The notes: generated by a model not told the origin, from the sequence alone. 64,000 bases of DNA from Frateuria_A sp051900415 (GCF_051900415.1 NZ_JBHZGL010000009.1:62001-126000); one strand, 5' to 3'. Positions 1 to 8,947 are shown, numbered from the stretch's first letter. Translations and numbers: made by a program.

Positions 1-259
1 CGTCCTTGCGCAGGCCGAAGCTGATGGTGACGAAATCCGGATGGGTGCCGGCGCCCAGCAACAGGCAGGCACGGCACTGGCCGCAGGCTTCGCCCTCGCG
101 CGGGCGCTCGCACAGCAGGCCACGCACGAACCGCTGCAGGAAGGCACGCTTGCCCAGCCCCGCCGGACCGCACAGCAGCAGCGCGTGCGGCAGTGCTTCA
201 CGCGCCAGGCGCGATTGCAGTCGTTGCCAGTGCGCCTCGTGCCAGGGCGGTGCCGTCAT
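1..259 (-). CDS. holB: DNA polymerase III delta' subunit, N-terminal part (cut by window start)
   Basis: This is the N-terminal part (about 86 residues) of the clamp-loader delta' subunit, which helps load the beta sliding clamp during replication. It begins MTAPPWHEAHWQ and has a Walker-A-like stretch GPAGLGKR at residues 31-38, followed by a cysteine cluster (CER..., CGQCRAC) of the zinc module seen in delta' and gamma/tau subunits. The rest lies beyond the window start. Its ATG overlaps the tmk stop codon as ATGA, so the two are translationally coupled as the last genes of the fab-pab-mltG-tmk unit. The pairing with tmk is the common proteobacterial order and supports the call. Confidence 0.9.
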   Translation of the reverse strand, partial: MTAPPWHEAHWQRLQSRLAREALPHALLLCGPAGLGKRAFLQRFVRGLLCERPREGEACGQCRACLLLGAGTHPDFVTISFGLRKD

Positions 260-900
260 GCCGCGTCCTCCGCGAACAGCGGCGCGAGCGCCGCGATAGC
301 CGCCCGCAACACGGCATCGGCCGGTTGGCCGGCATCGATCACGCGGAAACGGTCCGGTTCCGCCGCGGCCCGCGCGCGATAGCTGGCACGCACGCGCTCG
401 AAGAACGCGTCGGCCTCGGTCTCGATGCGGTCTGCCTCGCCCCGCCCTGCGGCGCGCGCACGGCCGGTCGCCACCGGCAGGTCGAGCAGCAGCGTCAGGT
501 CCGGTGCCATGCCGGCGCAGGCCCAGCGTTCCAGTTCGGCAATGCGCTCCTGCGGCTGGCCACGCCCGCCGCCCTGGTAGGCATAGCTGGCGTCGACGTA
601 GCGGTCGCACAACACCCACTGCCCGGCGTCCAGGGCCGGTGCAATCGTCTCGCGCACCAGTTGGGCACGCGAGGCGAACATCAGCAGCAGCTCGGTCTCG
701 GCGGCCATGCCGCTTGCCTGGGGATCGAGCACGAGCGCGCGGACCGCCTCACCCACCGCAGTGCCGCCCGGTTCGCGGGTCTGCACCAGGTCGATGCCCT
801 GCCCCGCGATGTAGTCGCGCAATCCGGCCAGCAAGGTGCTCTTGCCGGCGCCTTCGCCGCCTTCGAGCGAAATGAAACGTCCGCGCCGTGACTCAATCAT
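256..900 (-). CDS. tmk: thymidylate kinase
   Basis: Phosphorylates dTMP to dTDP with ATP in the cytoplasmic pathway for dTTP. The 214-residue protein has the usual length. The P-loop GGEGAGKST lies near residues 13-22, the DRY motif with the substrate-binding stretch DASYAYQGGGRG in the middle, and an arginine-rich lid follows (GRARAAGRGEADR). The start codon lies 8 bases inside the end of mltG and the stop overlaps the holB start, so the three genes are tightly coupled. Nothing looks damaged. Confidence 0.96.
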   Translation of the reverse strand: MIESRRGRFISLEGGEGAGKSTLLAGLRDYIAGQGIDLVQTREPGGTAVGEAVRALVLDPQASGMAAETELLLMFASRAQLVRETIAPALDAGQWVLCDRYVDASYAYQGGGRGQPQERIAELERWACAGMAPDLTLLLDLPVATGRARAAGRGEADRIETEADAFFERVRASYRARAAAEPDRFRVIDAGQPADAVLRAAIAALAPLFAEDAA

Positions 901-1933
901 GGCAACGCTTCAGCTGGTAGCAGGCGACGTTGCGGTTGTGCTCGGCCAGCGAGCTGGCGAACACGTGGCTGCCATCGCCCCTGGCGACGAAGTACAACGC
1001 CTTGCCCGGCGCCGGATGCAGCGCCGCCTGGATCGCCGGTCGTCCGGGCAAGGCGATCGGTGTGGGCGGCAGGCCCGCATGCAGATAGGTGTTGTAGGGC
1101 GTATCGGCCAGCAGGTCGCTGCGGCGGATGTTGCCGGCGTACGCCTCGCCCATGCCGTAGATCACCGCCGGGTCGGTCTGCAGCAGCATGTGGTTTTCCA
1201 GCCGGCGCACGAACACGCCGGCGATCTTCGAGCGCTCATCCGCGCGCCCGGTTTCCTTCTCCACGATGGACGCCAGGATCAGCGCCTCGTAAGGCGTGGC
1301 CAGCGGCAGACCCTTGTCGCGTCCGGGCCAGAGTTCGGCCAGCGTCCTGGCCATGGCCTGGTGCGCGCGCTTGAGGATGTCCAGGTCGCCGTCACCCTTC
1401 ACGTAGGCGTAGGTCTCGGGCAGGAAGCGTCCTTCCGGCTTCTCGCCAGGCGCACCGATGCGGCGCATGAGTTCCGCATCGTCCAGAACCGCATCGTCGT
1501 GGCGCAAGGTGGGCACCTTCGCCAGCGCATCGCGCAACTGGCGGAAAGTCCAGCCGTCGACGATGGTGAAGTCGCGCTGCAGGACGCGCCCGGCGGCCAT
1601 GGCATCGAGCAGCTGGCCGGGCGTGGTGCCCGGGTCGAGCGCGTACTCGCCCGCATGCAACCGGTCGGCGACCCGCATGCGTTCGGCCAGCACGCGCCAG
1701 TACAGCGACGGTGCATGGGTGAGGTTGCGCCCACGCAGCTGCGCCACGATGCCGCGCAGGCTGCTGCCGCGCTCCACATCGAGCGTCTGACGCTGCGGCC
1801 CGACCGTGAGCGGCGTGCGGCTGAACCGCTCGAAGTCGTACCAGCCGGCCACCAGCGCGGTCAGGATGACGAGCAGAACCAGCCATCCCAAGATCCGCCA
1901 GGCCGCCCGCCCCTTTCTTTTCTTGCGCCCCAT
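893..1933 (-). CDS. mltG: endolytic murein transglycosylase, YceG/MltG family
   Basis: Inner-membrane lytic transglycosylase that cleaves nascent glycan strands and is thought to set their length. The 346-residue protein has a basic N-terminus, one membrane segment at about residues 12-31 and a periplasmic YceG domain. The motif ASIVEKETG places the catalytic glutamate at about residue 225 (E218 in the E. coli protein), followed by the family stretch around LQTDPAVIYGMG. The gene sits between pabC and tmk, a standard order in many proteobacteria. It starts 10 bases after pabC ends and overlaps tmk by 8 bases. Confidence 0.95.
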   Translation of the reverse strand: MGRKKRKGRAAWRILGWLVLLVILTALVAGWYDFERFSRTPLTVGPQRQTLDVERGSSLRGIVAQLRGRNLTHAPSLYWRVLAERMRVADRLHAGEYALDPGTTPGQLLDAMAAGRVLQRDFTIVDGWTFRQLRDALAKVPTLRHDDAVLDDAELMRRIGAPGEKPEGRFLPETYAYVKGDGDLDILKRAHQAMARTLAELWPGRDKGLPLATPYEALILASIVEKETGRADERSKIAGVFVRRLENHMLLQTDPAVIYGMGEAYAGNIRRSDLLADTPYNTYLHAGLPPTPIALPGRPAIQAALHPAPGKALYFVARGDGSHVFASSLAEHNRNVACYQLKRCHD

Positions 1934-1943
1934 GGCGACTCCT

Positions 1944-2753
1944 TCAGAAACCCAATTCGCGCCAATGCGACTGCAGCGCGCGCGTCACCGTTCCGACCGC
2001 AAAGGCGTGGCCGTCCAGTTCGCGAACAGGCAGGATGCCGCGCACGCTCGAGGATAGGAAGAGCTCGTCCGCCCGGCGGAGTTCCTCAAGCGTGATCGGG
2101 CGCACCTGCGCGCGTGGCCAGGCCGCCAGCACTTCGGCCCGTGCCACGCCTGCGATGCCGCAACGATCGACCGCCGGTGTGGCAAGCACGCCCGCGAAAA
2201 CCGCAAAGAGGTTCGCCGCCGTGGCGGAGATCGCCAGCCCGTCGGCGTCGCACAGCAGGCCCTCGGTGATGGCCGGGTCGTCCCACTCGGCCCGCGCCAG
2301 CACCTGTTCGAGGCGATTGAGGTGCTTGAGGCCGGCAAGCTGCGGCTGCGCCGCCAGGCGCGTGGCGCACAGGCGCACGCGGATGCCGTCGGCGTAGGCC
2401 GCCTCATCGCGCGGCGGACCATCAAAGGCCGCGACGATACGGGTGGCCTGTGCGGGCACGGGTGGCTTGTAGCCGCGGGCGCCCGTGCCCCGCGTCAGCG
2501 TGATGCGCACGACCGGCTGGGTCAGGTCCCGCGCCACGGCCTGCACCTCGGCCAGCAGCATGGCAGGGTCCGGCATCGGCAGAGCCAGCCGGCGGCAGCC
2601 GTCCTGCAGGCGCTGGATGTGGCGCGGCCAAAGCGGCGCCTCGGCACCAGGGAAACGGATCGTCTCGAACAGGCCATCGCCGTAGGCGAGCCCGCGGTCC
2701 AGCACGGAAACCCGGTCCCCGGCCTGGCCATCCACCAGCACGCGCGCGATCAA
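1944..2753 (-). CDS. pabC: aminodeoxychorismate lyase
   Basis: PLP enzyme that splits 4-amino-4-deoxychorismate into p-aminobenzoate and pyruvate for folate synthesis. The protein has 269 residues. The fold-type IV signature is visible: LDRGLAYGDGLFET near residues 18-31, and the Schiff-base lysine at about K143 in GLKHLNRLEQ, the form typical of PabC. The start overlaps the end of pabB by 4 bases, so the two enzymes of the branch are translationally coupled. Confidence 0.94.
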   Translation of the reverse strand: MIARVLVDGQAGDRVSVLDRGLAYGDGLFETIRFPGAEAPLWPRHIQRLQDGCRRLALPMPDPAMLLAEVQAVARDLTQPVVRITLTRGTGARGYKPPVPAQATRIVAAFDGPPRDEAAYADGIRVRLCATRLAAQPQLAGLKHLNRLEQVLARAEWDDPAITEGLLCDADGLAISATAANLFAVFAGVLATPAVDRCGIAGVARAEVLAAWPRAQVRPITLEELRRADELFLSSSVRGILPVRELDGHAFAVGTVTRALQSHWRELGF

Positions 2754-4096
2754 CCGGACGCTCCCAGTGCGCGCAGCAGGCCGCGGGCCTTGGCACGGGT
2801 TTCATCCAGTTCACGCTCCGCCACCGAGTCGGCCACGATGCCCGCGCCGGCACGCAACGTAACCTCGGGGCCGATCTGGGTGAGCGTGCGGATGAGAATG
2901 TTGAGGTCGAGCTCGCCGCTCAGGTCGAGATAGCCCAGCGCCCCGGTGTAGGCGCCGCGCGGCGTGTCCTCGATCGCCGCGATGATTTCCATACAGCGCA
3001 CCTTCGGGCAGCCGGTGATGGTGCCGCCCGGAAACGTCGCGGCGATCACCTGCCCCGGCGTCACGTCCTTGCGCAGGCGTCCGCGCACGTTGGAAACGAT
3101 GTGGTGCACGTGGGCGTAGCTCTCCACCACCATCAGCTCGTCGACCTCGACCGTGCCGGGCACGCAGACGCGGCCCAGGTCGTTGCGCTCCAGGTCGATC
3201 AGCATGACGTGTTCGGCCCGCTCCTTCGGATGCGCGGCGAGTTCACGGACGCGCGCCGCGTCGTCATCGCCCGCCACGCGCGGACGCGTGCCGGCGATGG
3301 GGCGGGTCTGCGCGATGCCGTTGCGTACCTCGACCAGCCGCTCCGGCGAGGAACTGGCGACCGCCCAGCCGGGCTGCTGCAACAGGCCCGCGAATGGCGC
3401 CGGATTGGCCGTTCGCAACGCCCCGTACAAGGCGGCCGGTACAGGTGGCTGCGCGTACTGCCCACACCAGGCGCGCGAGAGATTGACCTGGAAGATGTCG
3501 CCCGCGTGCAGGTGCTCGTGGACACGGGCAACACCGTCGAGGAACCGCGCAGGCGCATCCTCCTCGATGGCGATCGGAGGAGCGAGCGGCGGCAAGGCCA
3601 GGGACACGGCCAGATCGGCCTCCATGGCATCGAGCAGGCCGGCATGCCCTGCCTCGGCCACCAGCATCGTCCGATCGCGGGCGTGGTCGACGACCACCGC
3701 AGCCGGGCAGCGCAGCGCCAGTGCTGTCGGCAGGCCGTTGCCGGAAGGCAGGCGCAGGCGAGGCTCGATCTGGCCAGCCAGTTCATACGCCAGCAGCAGC
3801 ACCCAGCCGCCGTGGAACGGCAGCCCGTCATCGCAGACAGGCTGGCGTTCGGCGTGCCAGGCAGCATCGAGCGCGTCGAGGAAACGTCCCTCGAGCTCGC
3901 GACCCTCCCTGTCCAGCAATCGCCCGTCGCCGTGCAGGGTCAGGCGATCGCCCGGAAACGCGAACAGGATGTCGTAGCGTGCCTGCGCGCTGCCGCGCAC
4001 CACGCTTTCGAGCAGGCAGGGATAGCGGTCCGCAAAAGCGGCGGCCGGCGCGAGCAGGTCGCGCCGGCCGTCCAGGACCCTCAGGTGGCAGCCCAC
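2750..4096 (-). CDS. pabB: aminodeoxychorismate synthase component I
   Basis: Chorismate-utilising enzyme that makes 4-amino-4-deoxychorismate from chorismate and ammonia supplied by a glutaminase partner. The 448-residue protein starts with GTG. The catalytic core shows IFQVNLSRAW, SSSPERL, KERAEHVMLIDLERNDLGR and GTITGCPKVRCMEII. Residues 266-270 read PIAGT, the form of anthranilate synthase, where E. coli PabB has PIKGT with catalytic Lys274. The adjacent pabC argues for PabB over TrpE. It follows fabF by 9 bases. No glutaminase (pabA) gene is in the window. Confidence 0.88.
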   Translation of the reverse strand: MGCHLRVLDGRRDLLAPAAAFADRYPCLLESVVRGSAQARYDILFAFPGDRLTLHGDGRLLDREGRELEGRFLDALDAAWHAERQPVCDDGLPFHGGWVLLLAYELAGQIEPRLRLPSGNGLPTALALRCPAAVVVDHARDRTMLVAEAGHAGLLDAMEADLAVSLALPPLAPPIAIEEDAPARFLDGVARVHEHLHAGDIFQVNLSRAWCGQYAQPPVPAALYGALRTANPAPFAGLLQQPGWAVASSSPERLVEVRNGIAQTRPIAGTRPRVAGDDDAARVRELAAHPKERAEHVMLIDLERNDLGRVCVPGTVEVDELMVVESYAHVHHIVSNVRGRLRKDVTPGQVIAATFPGGTITGCPKVRCMEIIAAIEDTPRGAYTGALGYLDLSGELDLNILIRTLTQIGPEVTLRAGAGIVADSVAERELDETRAKARGLLRALGASG

Positions 4097-4105
4097 GCTT
4101 CCGCT

Positions 4106-5359
4106 TTAGTGGCGGCGGAAGACGAGCGTGCCGTTGGTGCCGCCGAATCCGAACGAGTTGGAGATCGCCACGTCGAGGTCGGCCTTGCGCGCCGTGTGCG
4201 GCACGAAGTCGAGGTCGCAACCTTCGCTCGGCTCGTCCAGGTTGATGGTGGGCGGCAGCACCTGGTCGCGCAGCGCCAGGATGGTGAAGATCGCCTCGAC
4301 GCCGCCAGCGGCACCCAGCAGGTGGCCGGTGGTCGACTTGGTCGAGCTCATCGCCAGCTTGTAGGCGTGCTCGCCGAACACCTTCTTCGCCGCCATCACC
4401 TCGCCGAGGTCACCCAGCGGCGTCGAGGTGCCGTGCGCATTGATGTACTGGACCTCGGCCGGCTTGACGCCGGCGTCGTCCAGCGCCGCCTGCATGCAGC
4501 GCGCTGCACCTTCGCCGCCCTCGCTCGGGGCGGTAATGTGGTAGGCGTCGCCGCTCATGCCGAAGCCGACCAGCTCGGCGTAGATCTTGGCGCCGCGGGC
4601 CTTGGCATGCTCGTACTCCTCCAGCATCAGCACACCGGCGCCGTCGGACAGCACGAAGCCGTCGCGGTCCTTGTCCCACGGGCGGCTGGCCTTGGTCGGC
4701 TCGTCGTTGCGGGTGGACATGGCCTTGGCCGAGCAGAAACCCGCCATCGCCGTACCGGTGGTGGCGAACTCGGCGCCACCGGCGATCATCACATCCGCAT
4801 CCCCGTACTGGATCATGCGCATGGCCAGGCCGATGTTGTGCGTGGCCGTGGTGCAGGCGGTGACGCACGCGATGTTCGGGCCCTTCAGGCCGAACATGAT
4901 CGACAGGTGGCCCGACACCATGTTGATGATCGAGCTGGGCACGAAGAACGGCGACACGCGGCGCGGGCCCTTCTCGTGCAGCTCGATCGACGTGTCTTCG
5001 ATGGTGTTCAGGCCACCGATGCCGGCGCCGACCGCCACGCCGATACGCGGCGCATTGGCTTCGGTGATCTCCAGCCCGGAATCGCGCAGCGCCTGGGTGC
5101 CGGCCGCGATGCCGTAGTGGATGAACGGGTCCATCTTCTTGACGTCCTTCGGCGGCATCCACTGTGCCGGGTCGAAGTCGCGCACCTGCCCGGCAATGCG
5201 CGTGGCATAGCCGGTGGCGTCGAAATGCGTCACCTGCCCGATGCCGCTGTTGCCCTTGAGGATGTTGTCCCAGGCGGTGGCGAGGTCATTGCCGACCGGC
5301 GAGATGATGCCCATGCCGGTCACTACAACACGCCGTCTACTCACGGGTCGTTCGCTCAT
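4106..5359 (-). CDS. fabF: beta-ketoacyl-ACP synthase II
   Basis: Condenses malonyl-ACP with acyl-ACP in fatty-acid elongation. The protein has 417 residues from the ATG at 5359. I prefer this start to an in-frame TTG three codons upstream because an AAGGA ribosome site lies 8 bases before the ATG, while it would be only 1 base from the TTG. The catalytic Cys-His-His set is visible: TACTT (Cys about 169), NAHGTSTPLGD and STKSTTGHLLGA. A terminator-like hairpin stands between acpP and this gene, so it may be transcribed less than acpP. Confidence 0.96.
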   Translation of the reverse strand: MSERPVSRRRVVVTGMGIISPVGNDLATAWDNILKGNSGIGQVTHFDATGYATRIAGQVRDFDPAQWMPPKDVKKMDPFIHYGIAAGTQALRDSGLEITEANAPRIGVAVGAGIGGLNTIEDTSIELHEKGPRRVSPFFVPSSIINMVSGHLSIMFGLKGPNIACVTACTTATHNIGLAMRMIQYGDADVMIAGGAEFATTGTAMAGFCSAKAMSTRNDEPTKASRPWDKDRDGFVLSDGAGVLMLEEYEHAKARGAKIYAELVGFGMSGDAYHITAPSEGGEGAARCMQAALDDAGVKPAEVQYINAHGTSTPLGDLGEVMAAKKVFGEHAYKLAMSSTKSTTGHLLGAAGGVEAIFTILALRDQVLPPTINLDEPSEGCDLDFVPHTARKADLDVAISNSFGFGGTNGTLVFRRH

Positions 5360-5449
5360 GGATTTCAATCCTTACGTGTTCTCTTAGGCTCGCTGCCGCG
5401 CAACGGCCTCAAGTCCAGCCACCATACGGTATCGGACGTTTCAAAAGGC

Positions 5450-5479
5450 AGAAACGAAAACTGCGCCAAGGTGGCGCAG
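5450..5479 (-). terminator. terminator-like hairpin between acpP and fabF
   Basis: On the minus strand a perfect 7-bp stem (CTGCGCC/GGCGCAG, loop ACCTT) is followed directly by TTTTCGTTTCT. It lies downstream of acpP and upstream of fabF, so it could act as a partial terminator that makes acpP message exceed fabF message. The opposite strand lacks a good T-run. Confidence 0.65.
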
Positions 5480-5545
5480 CTTTCAGTATCGCTACGTGAA
5501 CGGGATCCGCGCCGTCATGGGCGCGAAAACCGCACACGAAACCGA

Positions 5546-5785
5546 TCAGTCCTTGGTGTGGGCCTTGATGTAGTCCACGGCCTGCTGAACGGTGGTGATC
5601 TTCTCGGCCTCTTCGTCCGGGATCTCGGTCTCGAACTCTTCCTCGAGGGCCATCACCAGTTCCACCGTGTCCAGCGAATCGGCGCCCAGGTCGTCCACGA
5701 ACGAAGCGTTCGCCGTGACTTCGTCTTCCTTCACGCCCAGCTGCTCGATGACGATCTTCTTGACGCGCTCTTCGATGGTGCTCAT
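5546..5785 (-). CDS. acpP: acyl carrier protein
   Basis: Carries acyl chains on a 4'-phosphopantetheine arm during fatty-acid and lipid A synthesis. The protein has 79 residues, is very acidic, and has the attachment serine at residue 37 in GADSLDTVE. The start is set by MSTIEERVKK and a strong GGGAGG ribosome site 8-9 bases upstream; longer in-frame extensions are not supported. It lies between fabG and fabF with unusually long gaps on both sides (193 and 186 bases), which suggests its own regulation. Confidence 0.98.
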   Translation of the reverse strand: MSTIEERVKKIVIEQLGVKEDEVTANASFVDDLGADSLDTVELVMALEEEFETEIPDEEAEKITTVQQAVDYIKAHTKD

Positions 5786-5851
5786 GTTGCCAAACCTCCC
5801 AAGGGGTGTGCTTTTTTGTCGGGCCGGCACGGGTCCGGCAAAGGACGGCGA

Positions 5852-5857
5852 ATTGTA
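5852..5857 (-). promoter_or_regulatory. possible -10 box for acpP
   Basis: TACAAT on the minus strand, 67 bases before the acpP start, resembles a -10 element. No convincing -35 lies 16-18 bases upstream, so this is only a suggestion that acpP has its own promoter, as in several other bacteria. Confidence 0.3.
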
Positions 5858-5933
5858 GTGGCTAAGCGGCCAGGCCGCCATTATTCCGCCGACAGGTTCA
5901 AACGCGCCGTCCTGCGGACCGGCGCGAAAGGTC

Positions 5934-5968
5934 GATTGTCGCCTAAAAACGCGTCCTTGGCGACAACC
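5934..5968. repeat. inverted repeat between fabG and acpP
   Basis: Ten-base arms GATTGTCGCC and GGCGACAACC (one G-T pair) flank a 15-base loop. On the minus strand the loop contains GTTTTTA. It may be an RNA hairpin following fabG or an operator for acpP. I cannot tell which. Confidence 0.5.
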
Positions 5969-5978
5969 GCGCCATACG

Positions 5979-6722
5979 TCAGGGCATGTACATGCCCCCG
6001 TTGACGTGTAGGGTTTCGCCCGTGATGTAGGCGGCGGCGGGCGAGGCGAGGAAGCCGACGGCCTTGGCGATGTCGCTCGCTTCGCCCAGTCGGCCCAGCG
6101 CAATCTGTCCCAGCAGGGCCTGCTTCGACTCCTCCGGCAGCGCGCGCGTCATGTCGGTATCGATGAAACCGGGCGCAACCACGTTGACCGTGATGCCGCG
6201 CGAACCGATCTCGCGCGCCAGCGATTTGGAGAACGCGATGATGCCGGCCTTCGCCGCGGCGTAGTTCGCCTGCCCCGGATTGCCGGTGAGACCAATCACC
6301 GAGGCGATAGAGATGATGCGGCCCTTCTTCGCTTTCATCATGCCGCGCATGACCGCCTTGGAGGTGCGGTAGACGGATGTGAGGTTGGTATCGAGGATCG
6401 CCTGCCAGTCCTCGTCCTTCATGCGCATCAGCAGCTGGTCGCGCGTGATGCCGGCATTGTTCACCAAAATGGAGATCGCACCGAATTCTTTGGCGACCCC
6501 ATCGATGAGAGCTTCGACCGCCGCGCCGTCGGTCACGTCCAGCACGCGCCCGTGGCCACCGCTCGGAGCCAGGCGCTCACCAATGGCCTTGGCGCCGTTC
6601 TCGCTGGTAGCGGTACCGATCACGGTGGCGCCCATGACCGCCAGTTCGTCGGCGATCGCCGCGCCGATGCCGCGGCTGGCGCCGGTGACCAGCGCGATTT
6701 CTCCTTCCAGGATCTTGCTCAT
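5979..6722 (-). CDS. fabG: 3-oxoacyl-ACP reductase
   Basis: NADPH-dependent ketoreductase of fatty-acid synthesis, a short-chain dehydrogenase of 247 residues. The cofactor motif is TGASRGIG at residues 13-20, NNAG at 88-91, and the catalytic set is Ser141, Tyr154 and Lys158 (YAAAK). The C-terminus GGMYMP fits FabG. It lies 62 bases downstream of fabD and is followed by an inverted repeat before acpP. Confidence 0.97.
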   Translation of the reverse strand: MSKILEGEIALVTGASRGIGAAIADELAVMGATVIGTATSENGAKAIGERLAPSGGHGRVLDVTDGAAVEALIDGVAKEFGAISILVNNAGITRDQLLMRMKDEDWQAILDTNLTSVYRTSKAVMRGMMKAKKGRIISIASVIGLTGNPGQANYAAAKAGIIAFSKSLAREIGSRGITVNVVAPGFIDTDMTRALPEESKQALLGQIALGRLGEASDIAKAVGFLASPAAAYITGETLHVNGGMYMP

Positions 6723-6784
6723 CGTCTTGCCCTTTTGCGGGGATGTGGAGGAACGGACGCGGGGCCCGTCCCGTCAATGGTGAC

Positions 6785-7723
6785 TTACGCCAGCGCGGTT
6801 TCGAGTTCGGCCGGCGTACCGATGGCGCGCGCATCCAGGCCCTTGTCGATGCGCTTGATGAGGCCCGAGAGCACCTTGCCCGGACCGCATTCGAGCACGC
6901 GGGTGGCGCCGTTGCCGGCGAGCGCCTGCACGCATTCGGTCCAGCGCACGGGGAGATAGAGCTGACGCTGCAGCGCGCCGCGGATGTCCTCCACGCTGCC
7001 GTAGCTGCGCGCCTCGGCGTTCTGCACCACGGGAATGCCGGGCAGCGACCACTCGATCATGGCCATGCGTTCGCCCAGGCGATCAGCAGCCTCGCGCATC
7101 AGCGCGCAGTGCGAGGGCACCGACACGGCCAGCTTGACCGCCTTCTTCACACCCAGCTCGGCGAGCTTCGCCAGCGCGCGGTCGACCGCCTCGGCATGGC
7201 CGGCGATCACCAGCTGGCCCGGCGAGTTGTAGTTGGCAGGCGAAACGACCTGGCCCTGCGCGACCTCTTCGCACACCTGCGCGATCTGCGCGTCGTCACC
7301 GCCGAGGATCGCCGCCATCGCGCCGACGCCCGCCGGTACCGCGGCCTGCATCAGACGGCCGCGCTCGGCCACCAGCGCGGCGGCATCGTGCAGCGTCAGG
7401 GCGCCGGCACAGACCAGCGCGCTGTACTCGCCGAGGCTATGGCCGGAAAGCTGTGCCGGCCGCGCGCCACCGAGCTTGTTCCACACGCGCCACACGGCCA
7501 CGCTCGCGGCCAGCAGAGCCGGCTGGGTGTTTTCGGTGCGATTGAGCTGGTCCTCCGGGCCCTGCTGGCTGAGCTGCCAGAGGTCGACGCCGGCGCCCTG
7601 CGAGGCTTCCTCGAAGGTCGCCTGCACCTCCGCGTTCGCGGCGGCGAGGTCGGCCAGCATGCCGACCGATTGCGAGCCCTGGCCGGGGAAGACGAAGGCG
7701 AGCGAGGCGGCGGTGTCGGTCAT
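6785..7723 (-). CDS. fabD: malonyl-CoA:ACP transacylase
   Basis: Transfers malonyl from CoA to ACP to supply the elongation unit. The protein has 312 residues from the ATG beginning MTDTAASLAFVFPGQGSQ; a 42-codon upstream extension runs through the fabH-fabD gap and does not resemble the family. FPGQGSQ is at residues 12-18 and the nucleophile serine at about 96 in GHSLGEY, with a histidine in SVPSHCALM further on. A strong terminator-like hairpin lies between fabH and this gene. Confidence 0.96.
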   Translation of the reverse strand: MTDTAASLAFVFPGQGSQSVGMLADLAAANAEVQATFEEASQGAGVDLWQLSQQGPEDQLNRTENTQPALLAASVAVWRVWNKLGGARPAQLSGHSLGEYSALVCAGALTLHDAAALVAERGRLMQAAVPAGVGAMAAILGGDDAQIAQVCEEVAQGQVVSPANYNSPGQLVIAGHAEAVDRALAKLAELGVKKAVKLAVSVPSHCALMREAADRLGERMAMIEWSLPGIPVVQNAEARSYGSVEDIRGALQRQLYLPVRWTECVQALAGNGATRVLECGPGKVLSGLIKRIDKGLDARAIGTPAELETALA

Positions 7724-7850
7724 CGGTGTCGATCCATCAAAGGCAAAGAGGCGATGATGCCAGCAGCGGCGCGCGTACGCAGCCGTATCGGGATTCGCGC
7801 GCATGGCCTGGCGTTTTCGCAAGGCCTCCCTTGCCCCAAAACCAACCACT

Positions 7851-7882
7851 AAAAACGACGATGCCGCCCGAAGGCGGCATCG
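7851..7882 (-). terminator. terminator-like hairpin between fabH and fabD
   Basis: On the minus strand a 10-bp perfect stem (CGATGCCGCC and its complement) closed by a TTCG tetraloop is followed after three bases by TTTTT. It has the form of an intrinsic terminator and lies between fabH (upstream) and fabD (downstream) in what otherwise looks like one operon. Confidence 0.75.
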
Positions 7883-7900
7883 AATGACGTGCGAACCGGC

Positions 7901-8875
7901 TCAGTAGCGCAGCAGCGCCGAAGCCCAAGTGAAACCGCCACCGAAGGCCTCCAGCAGCAGGTTCTGCCCGCGCTGCACCTTGCCCGAACGCACCGCGTAG
8001 TCCAGCGCCAGCGGCACCGAACCGGAGGAGGTGTTGGCGTGCTTGTCGACGGTCACGATGACCTGGTCCATCGACATGCTCAGGCGCTTGGCCGTCGCCT
8101 CGATGATGCGAAGGTTGGCCTGATGCGGGATCAGCCAATCCAGCTGCGAGGCCTCCATGCCGGCGGCCTTCAAGGTCTGCTCGACCAGCGAGTCGAGCGT
8201 CTTGACCGCGACCTTGAACACCTCGCGGCCAGCCATCTTGATGCGCACGCCATGATTGGGCTCGTCGCGGAAACCGACGGACACGCCGACCGGATTCCAC
8301 AGCAGTTCCTTGTAGCCACCATCGGCATGCAGGCAGGTGGCATAGATGCCCGGCTCGTCGCTGGCCTCGAGCACGACGGCGCCGGCGCCGTCGCCGAACA
8401 GCACGCAGGTTTCGCGCTCCTTCCAGTCGACCATGCGGGTCAGCGTCTCGGCGCCGATCACCAGCGCTTTCTTGGTCTGGCCGCTTCGGATGAACTTGTC
8501 CGCCACGCCAAGCGCATAGACGAAACCCGAGCAGGCGGCGTTGACGTCGAACGCGGCGCAGCCGTTGGCGCCCAGGCGGTTTTGCACTAGGCACGCGGTG
8601 GAGGGAAAGATCAGGTCGGGCGTCGTGGTACCCAGGATGATCAGGTCGAGCTCGGACGCCTTGACGCCGGCCGCAGCCAGCGCGCGCTCGGCGGCGAGGA
8701 AGGCCAGGTCGCCAGTGGTCTCGCCCTCGGCGACCACATGGCGCTGGCGGATGCCGGTGCGGCTCTGGATCCACTCGTCGCTGGTCTCGACGAATTTCTC
8801 CAGATCGAAGTTGCTCAGAACGCGTTCGGGAAGCGCGCTGCCGGTGCCGATGATGCGGGCGTAGGTCGAAGCCAT
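7901..8875 (-). CDS. fabH: beta-ketoacyl-ACP synthase III
   Basis: Starts fatty-acid synthesis by condensing acyl-CoA with malonyl-ACP. The protein has 324 residues from the ATG that begins MASTYARIIG, preceded by GGAAAG. The catalytic cysteine is about residue 115 in NAACSGFVYA, with WLIPHQANLRI and HANTSSGSVPLAL giving the histidine and asparagine. In many bacteria plsX lies directly upstream; here rpmF does, with no plsX between. Confidence 0.96.
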   Translation of the reverse strand: MASTYARIIGTGSALPERVLSNFDLEKFVETSDEWIQSRTGIRQRHVVAEGETTGDLAFLAAERALAAAGVKASELDLIILGTTTPDLIFPSTACLVQNRLGANGCAAFDVNAACSGFVYALGVADKFIRSGQTKKALVIGAETLTRMVDWKERETCVLFGDGAGAVVLEASDEPGIYATCLHADGGYKELLWNPVGVSVGFRDEPNHGVRIKMAGREVFKVAVKTLDSLVEQTLKAAGMEASQLDWLIPHQANLRIIEATAKRLSMSMDQVIVTVDKHANTSSGSVPLALDYAVRSGKVQRGQNLLLEAFGGGFTWASALLRY

Positions 8876-8947
8876 GGACTTTCCATCTGCATGCGGGGGC
8901 GATGGCCAGGCCACGCCGGAGCCGCAACGTTACGTTCGTGGACGCCG

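Noticed and set aside
2750..4096. Anthranilate synthase (trpE) because of the PIAGT motif
   Set aside because: The gene is translationally coupled to pabC and sits in the fab-pab-mltG order; the motif is reported as an oddity instead.
3101..6004. A 967-codon open frame on the plus strand opposite pabB, fabF and acpP
   Set aside because: It is the antisense shadow of real genes in GC-rich DNA; its residue make-up (His, Arg, Gln-rich) and lack of any family motif show that it is not a protein.
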